Below are positions 11,454 through 20,854 of a stretch of DNA of 64,000 nt, piece by piece. The notes below the pieces were generated by a model. That model was given only the letters and a program-made list of their open reading frames with translations. It did no database searches and was not told the DNA's origin. Source of the stretch: Argyresthia goedartella (taxonomy: Eukaryota > Arthropoda > Insecta > Lepidoptera > Argyresthiidae); assembly GCA_949825045.1 (NCBI GenBank), contig OX463813.1:26642001-26706000 (forward strand), in the 5' to 3' direction. The translations under genes were made by a program, and so were the position numbers. Within the stretch, counting starts at the first letter, position 1; each line of letters starts with the position of its first letter.

Positions 11454-14239
11454 CTACCCCCTCCTAAGACATGCTCGTCCCGAGCATCATTATTTCCGTG
11501 GTATCTGGCCAGCCGGTCAACATGAACAATCTTGCTCGGACTACGAGGATTCCGCTGGATTCGATACGTGACGTCGTTTATTTTGGTGACTACCTTGTAA
11601 GGCCCTTCCCAATTCGGAGACAGTTTCGGGGACTTTCCTACTCGTCGCATAGGGTTATGTAGCCACACCAACGAACCTTCCTCAAAACCCACTTGATAAG
11701 ACATCCGGTCATATCGGGTTTTCATCTTTATGCTAGCGTGGAGCCCGTGTTCACGTACCAGGCTGTGAACATCATCAATCCGATCCCGCAAATCATTTGC
11801 ATATTCCGTGATGGTCCTCGGTGTATCGGGCGGACGTCCAGTCAGGAGATCTGCAGGCAGACGGAGTTCTCTTCCAAAATTCGCATACGATGGAGTAACC
11901 GCCGTACTTTCGTGAGTTGCCGACCTATAAGACAACAGGAAGAGGGGGATATGCCGATCCCAATCTTTTTGACGGCTTTCAACGACCTTGGCTAGATGTC
12001 TCTCCAGTGTCTGGTTAAATCTCTCAACCATTCCATCTGACTGTGGATGATACGCCGTAGTCCTCGTCTTATGAATTCCCATTATGCGACAAGTCTCCTG
12101 AAAGACCGCAGACTCGAAGTTTCTTCCTTGATCACTGTGGATTTCGAGTAGTACCCCAAACCGGCAGAATACTTCGTTCACTAACTTTTCAGCTATGGTT
12201 ACCGCTTCTTGATTAGGAATGGCAAATACTTCAGGCCACTTCGTGAAGTAATCCATCACGACAAGAATGTACTTGTTTCCGGAGTCCGATGCTGGGAATG
12301 GTCCTGCGACATCTAACGCAACCCTTTCCCAAGGGGCTCCCACGTTGTACAACTTGAGTGTTCCTCGGCTACGGGTATGCGGTCCCTTGACTGATGCACA
12401 GTTAGTGCATCGTTTACACCAATTTTCAACATCTTCTCGGCAGTGAATCCAATAAAAGCGTTGCCGAATTTTCATTAGGGTCCTTTTTACTCCAAGGTGT
12501 CCACCGGATGTTCCATCGTGAAAGCTTCTCAAAACATCTTTCACCCTTTTCTTTGGGACAACGACTTGCAGGTGAGCATCCTTCCCATTTGTTGATTCCC
12601 ATTTTCTACATAGAACGCCATTATGCATAACCAAGCTATCCCATTGTGCCCAGTAGCTTTTTGTTACCGCACTCATAGGAGCTACATCACACCATCTTGG
12701 TTTAGGTGCGCCAGCATTAATCCAATCAAAAATGGGTCTCACGTCAGGGTCCTCTTGTTGCGCTTGCTGCATGATTTCATCACTCCACTCGTCGCTAACC
12801 GTATCAGTTCTTATCATTGTCCTTATCGCCGCGGTCCCCCCTGTCCCCGCGGTCCCGCTCGCCGCGCTCCCGCTCGCGCCGGTCCGAGCCGAGCCCCCCG
12901 CCGCCGCTGCTGCGGGAGCTACTCTCGTGCCTTTACGTCTGCCAACGGCTGGAGGTGCTATGTGATACCTCAGTGAATCTCTAGTGGCGGTCGCGCGAGC
13001 GACGTCGCGAGCCGCGCTCGTGCGGTGACCGGTTACGCCTGTCCTTGCGATGCTTGCGGTCACGGTCGCGGTCTCGGTCCCGCTCGCTTCGATCCCCTCT
13101 CTCGCTCCGCTCGCCGCGATCCTCGCGCGATGTCCTGGCCCGCTCCTTGTCTTTGTCCTTGGAGCGGGGTCTCTGTCCCTCCTAGTCCTTTTCGGACAGC
13201 CTGACTGCAGGTGACCACGTTCTCCACAATGGTAGCAACGTGGCCCAAATTCGCGGCGGGAATCTACTGGCTTCGTAGTCGACACTTCTCGCACCCTGAA
13301 AGGCCTGGATGAATCCTGTCGTACAGCTTCCACCTCGAGAGCGTGGGCTACTGCATCCTTTAGGCTGCCATGATGTCCCAATCGCACGGCTGCCCTCACT
13401 TCCAGATCCCGAATCCCATCGATGAAGGCCTGCACCAGCATACTGTCCACAAAGGATGCTGACGTACGTTGATTGGCCTTCCTAACCAACTTCTCGATTT
13501 CCAGGGCCCACTGTTGTAAGGATTCGTTACGTCCTTGTGTCCTGTCCTTTAACTGAGCTCGGTACACGTGCTCCAGGTGACTGTCCCCGTATCGTGCCTC
13601 CAAGGCTTCTAGAAGGCGGTCGTACGTCCGGTCATTTCCCAGAGCCTCTAGTATGGTAAGAGCCTCGTCGCGCAGCGCCAACGTCAGTGCTGTCCTGGCT
13701 TGCTCCTTACTCCAACCATTAGCCTGGGAAACAGACTCGAACTGCAGCTTATAGGCAGTCCACGATGAGCTACCGTCAAAGGGGGGCAATTTGAACCTGC
13801 CGCCTCCGGACACCGATGCGTCGGGTACATAGGTACTTGGACCATTAGCCACTTTGATCTCAAGTTTTTGGAGACGGCTCTCACAGGTCTCAATTTTTTT
13901 ATCGACATCATGGACTCGACTCTCCAGTTTTTCATCCATATCGGCCAGTTTTTCCTGGACCTCGAACAACTCTCTCTTCCATTCGGTCGTGGACTCATGT
14001 ACCTCACGAAGCATTCGTGCCTGTTCCTCCTGTTTCCTGGCCCGTTCCTCCTGTTTTCGCGACTGTTCCTTTAGCTCTCTCGCTTGTTCCTTTAGGAGGA
14101 CGAATATAACGTTGAGGTCTACTCCTTGTGCAGCTGGAGCAGGTGATTCCGACGTACCAGGCGTCGAGTCTCCAGACCCAGACGTTTGGCTTCGCGTCGT
14201 CACTCCTTTTGGCTCGGTTTCTCGTGGCATTAACGACAT
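11435..14239 (-). CDS. Gag-integrase fusion frame of the left unit
   Basis: One open frame of 934 codons starting with ATG at 14239, shortly after the primer site. Residues ~45-130 form a strong Glu/Lys/Arg coiled coil, followed by a Gag capsid-like region and a CCHC knuckle (CYHCGERGHLQSGC, near 335). After a low-complexity stretch at ~350-475 the frame enters integrase: HHCC zinc motif (HDGTSGGHLG near 573, CKRCTNC near 606), catalytic Asp in LDVAGPFP near 640, Asp in HSDQGRNF near 699 and Glu in GMVERFNQ near 735. A GPY-type module (NWEGPYKVV) lies near 880. Protease, RT and RNase H are completely absent. The low-complexity part is out of register with an Arg/Asp-rich reading in a neighbouring frame, so the fusion product may never be translated as written. 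Confidence 0.85.
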   Translation of the reverse strand: MSLMPRETEPKGVTTRSQTSGSGDSTPGTSESPAPAAQGVDLNVIFVLLKEQARELKEQSRKQEERARKQEEQARMLREVHESTTEWKRELFEVQEKLADMDEKLESRVHDVDKKIETCESRLQKLEIKVANGPSTYVPDASVSGGGRFKLPPFDGSSSWTAYKLQFESVSQANGWSKEQARTALTLALRDEALTILEALGNDRTYDRLLEALEARYGDSHLEHVYRAQLKDRTQGRNESLQQWALEIEKLVRKANQRTSASFVDSMLVQAFIDGIRDLEVRAAVRLGHHGSLKDAVAHALEVEAVRQDSSRPFRVREVSTTKPVDSRREFGPRCYHCGERGHLQSGCPKRTRRDRDPAPRTKTRSGPGHRARIAASGAREGIEASGTETATVTASIARTGVTGHRTSAARDVARATATRDSLRYHIAPPAVGRRKGTRVAPAAAAAGGSARTGASGSAASGTAGTGGTAAIRTMIRTDTVSDEWSDEIMQQAQQEDPDVRPIFDWINAGAPKPRWCDVAPMSAVTKSYWAQWDSLVMHNGVLCRKWESTNGKDAHLQVVVPKKRVKDVLRSFHDGTSGGHLGVKRTLMKIRQRFYWIHCREDVENWCKRCTNCASVKGPHTRSRGTLKLYNVGAPWERVALDVAGPFPASDSGNKYILVVMDYFTKWPEVFAIPNQEAVTIAEKLVNEVFCRFGVLLEIHSDQGRNFESAVFQETCRIMGIHKTRTTAYHPQSDGMVERFNQTLERHLAKVVESRQKDWDRHIPLFLLSYRSATHESTAVTPSYANFGRELRLPADLLTGRPPDTPRTITEYANDLRDRIDDVHSLVREHGLHASIKMKTRYDRMSYQVGFEEGSLVWLHNPMRRVGKSPKLSPNWEGPYKVVTKINDVTYRIQRNPRSPSKIVHVDRLARYHGNNDARDEHVLGGGSVTTVG
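11454..11466 (-). promoter_or_regulatory. Polypurine tract (left unit)
   Basis: The minus strand reads TAGGAGGGGGTAG directly before LTR 1, the expected place for plus-strand priming. The right unit has the same tract at 15066-15078. Confidence 0.75.
12980..13190 (-). other. Arg/Asp/Glu-rich Gag tail in a shifted frame (left unit)
   Basis: Directly after the zinc knuckle, the frame shifted by one base reads an Arg-Asp/Arg-Glu-rich tail (KDKDKERARTSRED near its start, SRRRSRDRH near its end) and then a TAG near 12985. This composition is far more protein-like than the Ala/Thr/Gly-rich reading of the long frame. It suggests that Gag originally ended here, and that one C is missing in a short C-run near 13170 or that the ribosome shifts there. 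The right unit shows the same arrangement. Confidence 0.6.
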
Positions 14240-14244
14240 TTTCT

Positions 14245-14262
14245 ATCCCACTTCTGACACCA
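14245..14262 (-). promoter_or_regulatory. Primer binding site, tRNA-Leu type (left unit)
   Basis: The plus strand reads ATCCCACTTCTGACACCA, which equals the 3' end of an insect tRNA-Leu including CCA (from memory). The minus strand is therefore complementary to that tRNA and begins TGGTGTCAGAAG two bases from LTR 2. The second copy is at 17856-17873 beside LTR 3. Confidence 0.8.
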
Positions 14263-14264
14263 AA

Positions 14265-15065
14265 TGTTACGAGCGTGGGGTTCGTATTTGATAGAAAAGC
14301 ACGAATTAATCCACTAAATAAAACACTCACTTTATTACCCAAATTAGGCACTTACAATTCACACGAACTGTACATAAAATCCACTAATTAAAACACACAC
14401 ACTATTTCACTAATTATGCACTCACTATTCACACGAAGAGTCTTTCTCTCCGATTATCCTTGTATTAGCACTCGATCGCAGTTAAAATATAACTAACTCG
14501 CGCCGGCCGTCGACGCCTTTTATATCCCGCGGAGCCGCTCTGGACACATTGTCCACACATATCGCGAATATTCTAGTAAGGACCAGCGTGCGGGCCGAGA
14601 ACATTCGAGACCATATATGTCTCTCTCTAATGGTGCACTCTCTCTGTCACTCCCTTCTCGAATGTTCCGAGTATAGCTATCTCTTTCTAGTAGTGCTATC
14701 TCTGTCACACACTTCTCGAATGTTCCGAGTATAGCTATCTCTTTCTAGTAGTGCTATCTCTGTCACTCCTACCGGATATTTCGCCATATAACGATTTGTG
14801 CTTCAGAGGCCCATAAGGGGTCCTGAAAACGCCTGAAAACGGGTTTTCAGGTTATGGCGTCATCTGATAGAGGGTGCCCTGAAATGGACTGAAAACATGT
14901 TTCAGGCGCCTGAAAACGACGGCAACTTGGGTGAAATTTCGATCTTTAGATATGTGATAGAGTAACTTCTGAAACGGCCTGAAATGACTTTTCAGCCTGC
15001 TGAAAACGCCTCTAAAGCACTGAAATTGACGTTCAAAGTCTTTGACCTAACCTACCGTAGTAACA
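14265..15065 (-). repeat. LTR 2 of the array (shared middle LTR)
   Basis: 801 bp, apparently near-identical to LTR 1 by eye. It serves as 5' LTR of the left unit and 3' LTR of the right unit. Confidence 0.92.
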
Positions 15066-16429
15066 CTACCCCCTCCTAAGACATGCTCGTCCCGAGCATC
15101 ATTATTTCCGTGGTATCTGGCCAGCCGGTCAACATGAACAATCTTGCTCGGACTACGAGGATTCCGCTGGATTCGATACGTGACGTCGTTTATTTTGGTG
15201 ACTACCTTGTAAGGCCCTTCCCAATTCGGAGACAGTTTCGGGGACTTTCCTACTCGTCGCATAGGGTTATGTAGCCACACCAACGAACCTTCCTCAAAAC
15301 CCACTTGATAAGACATCCGGTCATATCGGGTTTTCATCTTTATGCTAGCGTGGAGCCCGTGTTCACGTACCAGGCTGTGAACATCATCAATCCGATCCCG
15401 CAAATCATTTGCATATTCCGTGATGGTCCTCGGTGTATCGGGCGGACGTCCAGTCAGGAGATCTGCAGGCAGACGGAGTTCTCTTCCAAAATTCGCATAC
15501 GATGGAGTAACCGCCGTACTTTCGTGAGTTGCCGACCTATAAGACAACAGGAAGAGGGGGATATGCCGATCCCAATCTTTTTGACGGCTTTCAACGACCT
15601 TGGCTAGATGTCTCTCCAGTGTCTGGTTAAATCTCTCAACCATTCCATCTGACTGTGGATGATACGCCGTAGTCCTCGTCTTATGAATTCCCATTATGCG
15701 ACAAGTCTCCTGAAAGACCGCAGACTCGAAGTTTCTTCCTTGATCACTGTGGATTTCGAGTAGTACCCCAAACCGGCAGAATACTTCGTTCACTAACTTT
15801 TCAGCTATGGTTACCGCTTCTTGATTAGGAATGGCAAATACTTCAGGCCACTTCGTGAAGTAATCCATCACGACAAGAATGTACTTGTTTCCGGAGTCCG
15901 ATGCTGGGAATGGTCCTGCGACATCTAACGCAACCCTTTCCCAAGGGGCTCCCACGTTGTACAACTTGAGTGTTCCTCGGCTACGGGTATGCGGTCCCTT
16001 GACTGATGCACAGTTAGTGCATCGTTTACACCAATTTTCAACATCTTCTCGGCAGTGAATCCAATAAAAGCGTTGCCGAATTTTCATTAGGGTCCTTTTT
16101 ACTCCAAGGTGTCCACCGGATGTTCCATCGTGAAAGCTTCTCAAAACATCTTTCACCCTTTTCTTTGGGACAACGACTTGCAGGTGAGCATCCTTCCCAT
16201 TTGTTGATTCCCATTTTCTACATAGAACGCCATTATGCATAACCAAGCTATCCCATTGTGCCCAGTAGCTTTTTGTTACCGCACTCATAGGAGCTACATC
16301 ACACCATCTTGGTTTAGGTGCGCCAGCATTAATCCAATCAAAAATGGGTCTCACGTCAGGGTCCTCTTGTTGCGCTTGCTGCATGATTTCATCACTCCAC
16401 TCGTCGCTAACCGTATCAGTTCTTATCAT
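15047..16429 (-). CDS. Integrase frame of the right unit
   Basis: A 460-codon frame, apparently identical in sequence to the integrase half of the left-unit fusion. It has the end of the pol spacer (WCDVAPMSAVTKSYWAQWD), the HHCC zinc motif, the Asp-Asp-Glu catalytic triad and the GPY module. It is separated from Gag by a one-base length difference in the GC-rich junction (near 16505-16530), so it begins internally and has no obvious initiation context of its own. It ends 19 bases inside LTR 2. Confidence 0.8.
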   Translation of the reverse strand: MIRTDTVSDEWSDEIMQQAQQEDPDVRPIFDWINAGAPKPRWCDVAPMSAVTKSYWAQWDSLVMHNGVLCRKWESTNGKDAHLQVVVPKKRVKDVLRSFHDGTSGGHLGVKRTLMKIRQRFYWIHCREDVENWCKRCTNCASVKGPHTRSRGTLKLYNVGAPWERVALDVAGPFPASDSGNKYILVVMDYFTKWPEVFAIPNQEAVTIAEKLVNEVFCRFGVLLEIHSDQGRNFESAVFQETCRIMGIHKTRTTAYHPQSDGMVERFNQTLERHLAKVVESRQKDWDRHIPLFLLSYRSATHESTAVTPSYANFGRELRLPADLLTGRPPDTPRTITEYANDLRDRIDDVHSLVREHGLHASIKMKTRYDRMSYQVGFEEGSLVWLHNPMRRVGKSPKLSPNWEGPYKVVTKINDVTYRIQRNPRSPSKIVHVDRLARYHGNNDARDEHVLGGGSVTTVG

Positions 16430-16434
16430 TGTCC

Positions 16435-17850
16435 TTATCGCCGCGGTCCCCCCTGTCCCCGCGGTCCCGCTCGCCGCGCTCCCGCTCGCGCCGGTCCGAG
16501 CCGAGCCCCCGGCGCCGCTGCTGCGGGAGCTACTCTCGTGCCTTTACGTCTGCCAACGGCTGGAGGTGCTATGTGATACCTCAGTGAATCTCTAGTGGCG
16601 GTCGCGCGAGCGACGTCGCGAGCCGCGCTCGTGCGGTGACCGGTTACGCCTGTCCTTGCGATGCTTGCGGTCACGGTCGCGGTCTCGGTCCCGCTCGCTT
16701 CGATCCCCTCTCTCGCTCCGCTCGCCGCGATCCTCGCGCGATGTCCTGGCCCGCTCCTTGTCTTTGTCCTTGGAGCGGGGTCTCTGTCCCTCCTAGTCCT
16801 TTTCGGACAGCCTGACTGCAGGTGACCACGTTCTCCACAATGGTAGCAACGTGGCCCAAATTCGCGGCGGGAATCTACTGGCTTCGTAGTCGACACTTCT
16901 CGCACCCTGAAAGGCCTGGATGAATCCTGTCGTACAGCTTCCACCTCGAGAGCGTGGGCTACTGCATCCTTTAGGCTGCCATGATGTCCCAATCGCACGG
17001 CTGCCCTCACTTCCAGATCCCGAATCCCATCGATGAAGGCCTGCACCAGCATACTGTCCACAAAGGATGCTGACGTACGTTGATTGGCCTTCCTAACCAA
17101 CTTCTCGATTTCCAGGGCCCACTGTTGTAAGGATTCGTTACGTCCTTGTGTCCTGTCCTTTAACTGAGCTCGGTACACGTGCTCCAGGTGACTGTCCCCG
17201 TATCGTGCCTCCAAGGCTTCTAGAAGGCGGTCGTACGTCCGGTCATTTCCCAGAGCCTCTAGTATGGTAAGAGCCTCGTCGCGCAGCGCCAACGTCAGTG
17301 CTGTCCTGGCTTGCTCCTTACTCCAACCATTAGCCTGGGAAACAGACTCGAACTGCAGCTTATAGGCAGTCCACGATGAGCTACCGTCAAAGGGGGGCAA
17401 TTTGAACCTGCCGCCTCCGGACACCGATGCGTCGGGTACATAGGTACTTGGACCATTAGCCACTTTGATCTCAAGTTTTTGGAGACGGCTCTCACAGGTC
17501 TCAATTTTTTTATCGACATCATGGACTCGACTCTCCAGTTTTTCATCCATATCGGCCAGTTTTTCCTGGACCTCGAACAACTCTCTCTTCCATTCGGTCG
17601 TGGACTCATGTACCTCACGAAGCATTCGTGCCTGTTCCTCCTGTTTCCTGGCCCGTTCCTCCTGTTTTCGCGACTGTTCCTTTAGCTCTCTCGCTTGTTC
17701 CTTTAGGAGGACGAATATAACGTTGAGGTCTACTCCTTGTGCAGCTGGAGCAGGTGATTCCGACGTACCAGGCGTCGAGTCTCCAGACCCAGACGTTTGG
17801 CTTCGCGTCGTCACTCCTTTTGGCTCGGTTTCTCGTGGCATTAACGACAT
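16435..17850 (-). CDS. Gag frame of the right unit
   Basis: A 471-codon frame with the same ATG context, coiled coil, capsid-like region and CCHC knuckle as the left unit. It then runs into Ala/Gly/Arg-rich low-complexity residues and stops at 16435 without entering integrase. The one-base difference from the left unit lies in the C/G-rich junction. The Arg/Asp-rich alternative tail seen in the left unit is present at about 16591-16801. Confidence 0.8.
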   Translation of the reverse strand: MSLMPRETEPKGVTTRSQTSGSGDSTPGTSESPAPAAQGVDLNVIFVLLKEQARELKEQSRKQEERARKQEEQARMLREVHESTTEWKRELFEVQEKLADMDEKLESRVHDVDKKIETCESRLQKLEIKVANGPSTYVPDASVSGGGRFKLPPFDGSSSWTAYKLQFESVSQANGWSKEQARTALTLALRDEALTILEALGNDRTYDRLLEALEARYGDSHLEHVYRAQLKDRTQGRNESLQQWALEIEKLVRKANQRTSASFVDSMLVQAFIDGIRDLEVRAAVRLGHHGSLKDAVAHALEVEAVRQDSSRPFRVREVSTTKPVDSRREFGPRCYHCGERGHLQSGCPKRTRRDRDPAPRTKTRSGPGHRARIAASGAREGIEASGTETATVTASIARTGVTGHRTSAARDVARATATRDSLRYHIAPPAVGRRKGTRVAPAAAAPGARLGPARAGARRAGPRGQGGPRR

Positions 17851-17855
17851 TTTCT

Positions 17856-17873
17856 ATCCCACTTCTGACACCA
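17856..17873 (-). promoter_or_regulatory. Primer binding site, tRNA-Leu type (right unit)
   Basis: Same 18-base site as in the left unit, two bases from LTR 3. Confidence 0.8.
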
Positions 17874-17875
17874 AA

Positions 17876-18676
17876 TGTTACGAGCGTGGGGTTCGTATTT
17901 GATAGAAAAGCACGAATTAATCCACTAAATAAAACACTCACTTTATTACCCAAATTAGGCACTTACAATTCACACGAACTGTACATAAAATCCACTAATT
18001 AAAACACACACACTATTTCACTAATTATGCACTCACTATTCACACGAAGAGTCTTTCTCTCCGATTATCCTTGTATTAGCACTCGATCGCAGTTAAAATA
18101 TAACTAACTCGCGCCGGCCGTCGACGCCTTTTATATCCCGCGGAGCCGCTCTGGACACATTGTCCACACATATCGCGAATATTCTAGTAAGGACCAGCGT
18201 GCGGGCCGAGAACATTCGAGACCATATATGTCTCTCTCTAATGGTGCACTCTCTCTGTCACTCCCTTCTCGAATGTTCCGAGTATAGCTATCTCTTTCTA
18301 GTAGTGCTATCTCTGTCACACACTTCTCGAATGTTCCGAGTATAGCTATCTCTTTCTAGTAGTGCTATCTCTGTCACTCCTACCGGATATTTCGCCATAT
18401 AACGATTTGTGCTTCAGAGGCCCATAAGGGGTCCTGAAAACGCCTGAAAACGGGTTTTCAGGTTATGGCGTCATCTGATAGAGGGTGCCCTGAAATGGAC
18501 TGAAAACATGTTTCAGGCGCCTGAAAACGACGGCAACTTGGGTGAAATTTCGATCTTTAGATATGTGATAGAGTAACTTCTGAAACGGCCTGAAATGACT
18601 TTTCAGCCTGCTGAAAACGCCTCTAAAGCACTGAAATTGACGTTCAAAGTCTTTGACCTAACCTACCGGCGTAACA
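17876..18676 (-). repeat. LTR 3 of the array (right outer, 5' LTR)
   Basis: 801 bp. It differs at its outer end, with CCGGCGTAACA where LTRs 1 and 2 have CCGTAGTAACA. This is the promoter-proximal LTR for leftward transcription of the whole array. Confidence 0.92.
18128..18135 (-). promoter_or_regulatory. TATA box of LTR 3
   Basis: TATAAAAG on the minus strand, with equivalents at 10905-10912 and 14517-14524. In LTR 3 it would drive the full array transcript. Confidence 0.7.
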
Positions 18677-18680
18677 ATAT

Positions 18681-19362
18681 GTTTTTCTAATCTAAACCAA
18701 GAGATCCTATGATGCAACGCAAATAATGTAATCTTAAAAAGCACCCGTTGAATTTTGGACAAAGATGGCTCTGATCAAATCAGTTTTAAATAGAAAATGA
18801 GGATGATGAAATGATGGCTAATGTGATTAATCAAAATAATTAAGTTTGTCGACATCTGGACGAAACGCTCATTTTTTCACAGAATAAAGAATATGTTTTG
18901 TTTAAAATTTACATTGATTGCTGTCTTTATTTAATAACCTGTGCGTTAGTCTCGCTAAATCTCGGAAATGGACCCGACCGATTTGTATAATTTGTAGGTA
19001 TTATGTTTTATTCATTTGCGTCCGGAGGAGGTCGAGTTAAAAACAAAATTAGGAATATCGCAAAGAAACAGTCGTCTATAAATCTAAAAATATTGTTATG
19101 AGAAGTTCAGCCTTTTCCAACAAATAGCTTTGGTAGCGGACTCTTATTAATGAAACTCTTTGCTTACGTTCTCTATGGTAGCGAATGTTATGTCTGACAA
19201 CTAAGCATAGCGTATTTTATTATATATCTGTGAGTATAGCGCGCGCGATGTTTATTGTGACAAATGTTATGAAAACCAAAAACTCGTTGCAACGCCGCGC
19301 CACAGACTGTTATAAAATTATTATTTTCCTCACATTAACATTTATTTACAGGCACATTTATA
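18681..19362. other. Unassigned DNA right of the LTR array
   Basis: AT-rich, no coding frame or repeat I can support. Confidence 0.5.
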
Positions 19363-19542
19363 GCTTCTGGCCCCACACTAGGATACCCTGTGTCGTGGGA
19401 ACCAGCAGAAAACAGCGACGTCACACACAGACCAATATCCAAGACCTGGGGATTTTATTTCTTCCTCCCCAGCCGGTATTTGATCCCGGGACCCTTCGCT
19501 TGGGAGGCAGAGCGTCGAGCCGCGACGCCGCAATGGTCGTCT
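19363..19542 (-). repeat. tRNA-derived SINE, family B
   Basis: The minus strand carries the tRNA-like head with GGGATCAAATACCGGCTGGG, then a GGTCTTGGATATTGG segment and the CCCACGACACAGGGTATCC 3' core, ending in GGGGCCAGAAGC. It matches the copies at 2400 and 51738. Short frames at 19185-19638 are artefacts of it. Confidence 0.7.
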
Positions 19543-20029
19543 TTATACGGAAAATTCCCGAAAATCAAAACATTACAAAAATCTAACCTAGCCCCACCGA
19601 AACATACCCTTGACTATAGCTCAGTCTGTACTGATTAGTATACTTGACAGGAAATGCTAGGAAATTAATGATGGCAACATTTGCTGACTACTACGTGTTA
19701 CTTTAAACGAAATATTTGGTGTGTCTATTAGATCACGCAGTAGTCCGCTTATGGTGCCATAATTTATGTTCGAGAATTTCCCGCCAAGGTGTATTTAGTG
19801 AATCAATTATCATACTCCACAGAGGCCATGTGTCAATATTCCTAGCCCTTTGATTAACAAATTTGTCTTGCTCCCAGCCGCCACTTTGTCTTGTTACCAG
19901 CTTCAGAGTAGCCCGCTTAAGATAATCCGTCCATCAAGTTATTCCCAAAGTCCCTTCATATTATTGATTTTACTTGTTTTTGGGCCAAGCACAATGATAT
20001 CCAAATAACTGGGGGTTATCAATGACGCC

Positions 20030-20400
20030 ATCTTTTTGACCCCCGACGACCAAAAGATGGGTGTTATAAGTTTGAATCGTCTGCCGGAGTGTCGGTGTGT
20101 CTTTATGACTGTCTGTGGCACCCTAGCGGTTAAACGGGTAGACGGATTTTAATGCGGTTTTCAGTAAATTGTAGTACACTTGCCTGCTTCGGTTTTTAGA
20201 TATGTCTTCTTCAAATCGGTTCAATAGTTCTAAGGTTATCAGCTTAACAAGGAATAGCGGTCAACGGGTGGACGGATTTAATTCGGTTTTTTGTAATTGG
20301 TAGTAGACTATACTGCAATTGTCTTAAATAAGTTTTATTATAATCGGTTCTGTAGTTCGAAGGTTATCAGCTTAACAAGGAAACGGGTGAAACAAATTTT
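20030..20400 (+). repeat. Dispersed non-coding repeat (GTGTTATAAG type)
   Basis: It starts with GGGTGTTATAAGTTTGAA, then a TGTGTCT/GTCTGT segment, then AGCGGTTAAACGGGTAGACGG and AATCGGTTC-rich DNA, partly duplicated internally (a second ACGGGTGGACGG unit near 20259). The same order occurs on the minus strand at about 41330-41540. It is a medium-copy repeat of unknown class. Confidence 0.6.
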
Positions 20401-20854
20401 AGACTTTTTGGTTTTATTAATGGGGATGTTTCATTTATAGTTATTATATAATTGATCTATCAATTGCAGTGGCAATGAGCTAGACCCCTACTATCAAGAA
20501 AACTGGAAAAGGCAAGACGCAATATTGTTGATGAATTTAAATTGACAATTACATTGGTAGTGTTAAACCGCTTGTTGATCCAACAGAGAATCACACCCAT
20601 ATTCTTAGTTGTTTCCTCACCCTCACTGAGCGTTTACTCAACCTTCCCTGAGCGAAATCTTATCGTTAGTCATCAAAAAACGTCATACACTCAAAATATT
20701 TTCTCACTTGAGGGTAATCCATGAACTGTCAAATGTAAGGTACCTCTCGACCTACCTTACAGCGTCCTCACTCCTCACTACTCCTCAAAGGTTGTTTTGA
20801 ATGTTTTGGTAGGTACTACTTAAATCTGCACAAACGTGATCGTGAAGTGAAGAA

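Larger units (their letters stand above)
10653..18676 (-). mobile_element. Tandem Ty3/gypsy array: LTR-internal-LTR-internal-LTR
   Basis: Three 801-bp LTRs alternate with two internal regions of 2811 and 2810 bp. The whole block is flanked by ATAT at 10649-10652 and 18677-18680, so it occupies one target site. Each internal region has a tRNA-Leu-type primer site on its right and a purine tract on its left, so transcription runs leftward. Each carries gag and integrase only; protease, RT and RNase H are missing at the same place in both. The simplest history is one insertion of a deletion derivative followed by unequal LTR-LTR recombination. Mobility would need RT in trans. Confidence 0.9.

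Noticed and set aside
12623..14291. Plus-strand frames over the gag-integrase unit, repeated at 16235-17902
   Set aside because: Antisense shadows of the minus-strand coding sequence.
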